From the NCBI RefSeq assembly GCF_025244705.1, contig NZ_CP104207.1:620001-684000 (forward strand): a DNA stretch of 64,000 nucleotides. Reading direction: 5' to 3'. Position 1 is the stretch's first letter; each line of letters starts with the position of its first letter. The position numbers and the translations under genes are program-made. Below, one piece after another: positions 63,977 to 64,000 of the stretch. Source of the stretch: Sphingopyxis sp. PET50. GTDB taxonomy: Bacteria; Pseudomonadota; Alphaproteobacteria; Sphingomonadales; Sphingomonadaceae. The notes below the pieces were generated by a model that saw nothing but the letters and a program-made list of their open reading frames with translations, had not been told where the DNA came from and did not search any database.

Positions 63977-64000
63977 CTAGGGCGCGAGGATCGCGACGGT
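63977..64000 (-). CDS. 3' end of a minus-strand gene (partial)
   Basis: The last 24 bases read, on the minus strand, Thr-Val-Ala-Ile-Leu-Ala-Pro then TAG, with a terminator 64 bases beyond. This is consistent with the end of a gene entering from outside the window, but the stretch is too short to identify. Confidence 0.3.
   Translation of the reverse strand, partial: TVAILAP

Overview
The window is high-GC alphaproteobacterial DNA, most likely from a Sphingomonadaceae genome close to Sphingopyxis. The evidence is the order of the cell-wall and division genes, the sequences of RpoB, RpoC and the L7/L12 stalk proteins, a lignostilbene-type carotenoid oxygenase, a TonB receptor, and the intergenic palindromes typical of sphingomonads. 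No rRNA genes or CRISPR arrays are visible. The only tRNA found is tRNA-Trp.

Layout: 1-8000 is the end of the dcw cluster (murG partial, murC, murB, ddl, ftsQ, ftsA, ftsZ). 8049-11174 holds a TPR/SPOR envelope protein and a dGTPase-like hydrolase. 12219-17172 is the glycine cleavage operon (gcvT, gcvH, gcvPA, gcvPB) behind a tandem glycine riboswitch. 17169-26724 carries small membrane proteins, a methyltransferase, two tandem TonB-like paralogues, an acyl-CoA synthetase, an uncharacterised 330-residue protein, an SDR, a GST and an EamA transporter. From 26821 the tRNA-Trp, secE, nusG, rplK, rplA, rplJ, rplL, rpoB, rpoC series runs in canonical order on the plus strand, but unrelated genes split it: tesB; ccmAB with a VOC protein, a metalloprotease, a pterin dehydratase, a permease and a PadR regulator; and a block of about 14 kb. 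That block contains a PLP enzyme, ATP-grasp ligase and nucleotidyltransferase cluster with no function I can recognise, a carotenoid oxygenase with a TetR regulator, a MASE1-GGDEF diguanylate cyclase, a secreted protein paired with a Tat-exported metalloprotease, and a TonB receptor with its own TetR. 62052-64000 has a periplasmic protein and an IS5-family element inserted into a palindromic repeat.

The strongest signal is not a gene. At least 24 single-base indels break reading frames, including essential genes (murC, ftsA, rplA, rplL, rpoB, rpoC). In nearly every case the unbroken frame can be rebuilt by restoring the hexamer GCCGGC, and the altered forms recur (GCCTAGC, GCCGAGC or its complement GCTCGGC, GCGCGGC, GCCGC). 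Dozens of other GCCGGC sites are intact. Since the essential genes cannot all be dead, the best reading is a systematic base-calling or consensus error at a chemically modified GCCGGC motif, so the organism probably carries a GCCGGC-directed DNA modification. In this annotation those genes are treated as functional CDSs spanning the indel.

The second theme is the density of palindromic repeats. At least six families occupy operon junctions (murB/ddl, gcvH/gcvPA, gcvPA/gcvPB, ccmB/ccmA, rpoB/rpoC), and one REPIN-like copy is translated as part of the MurB N-terminus.
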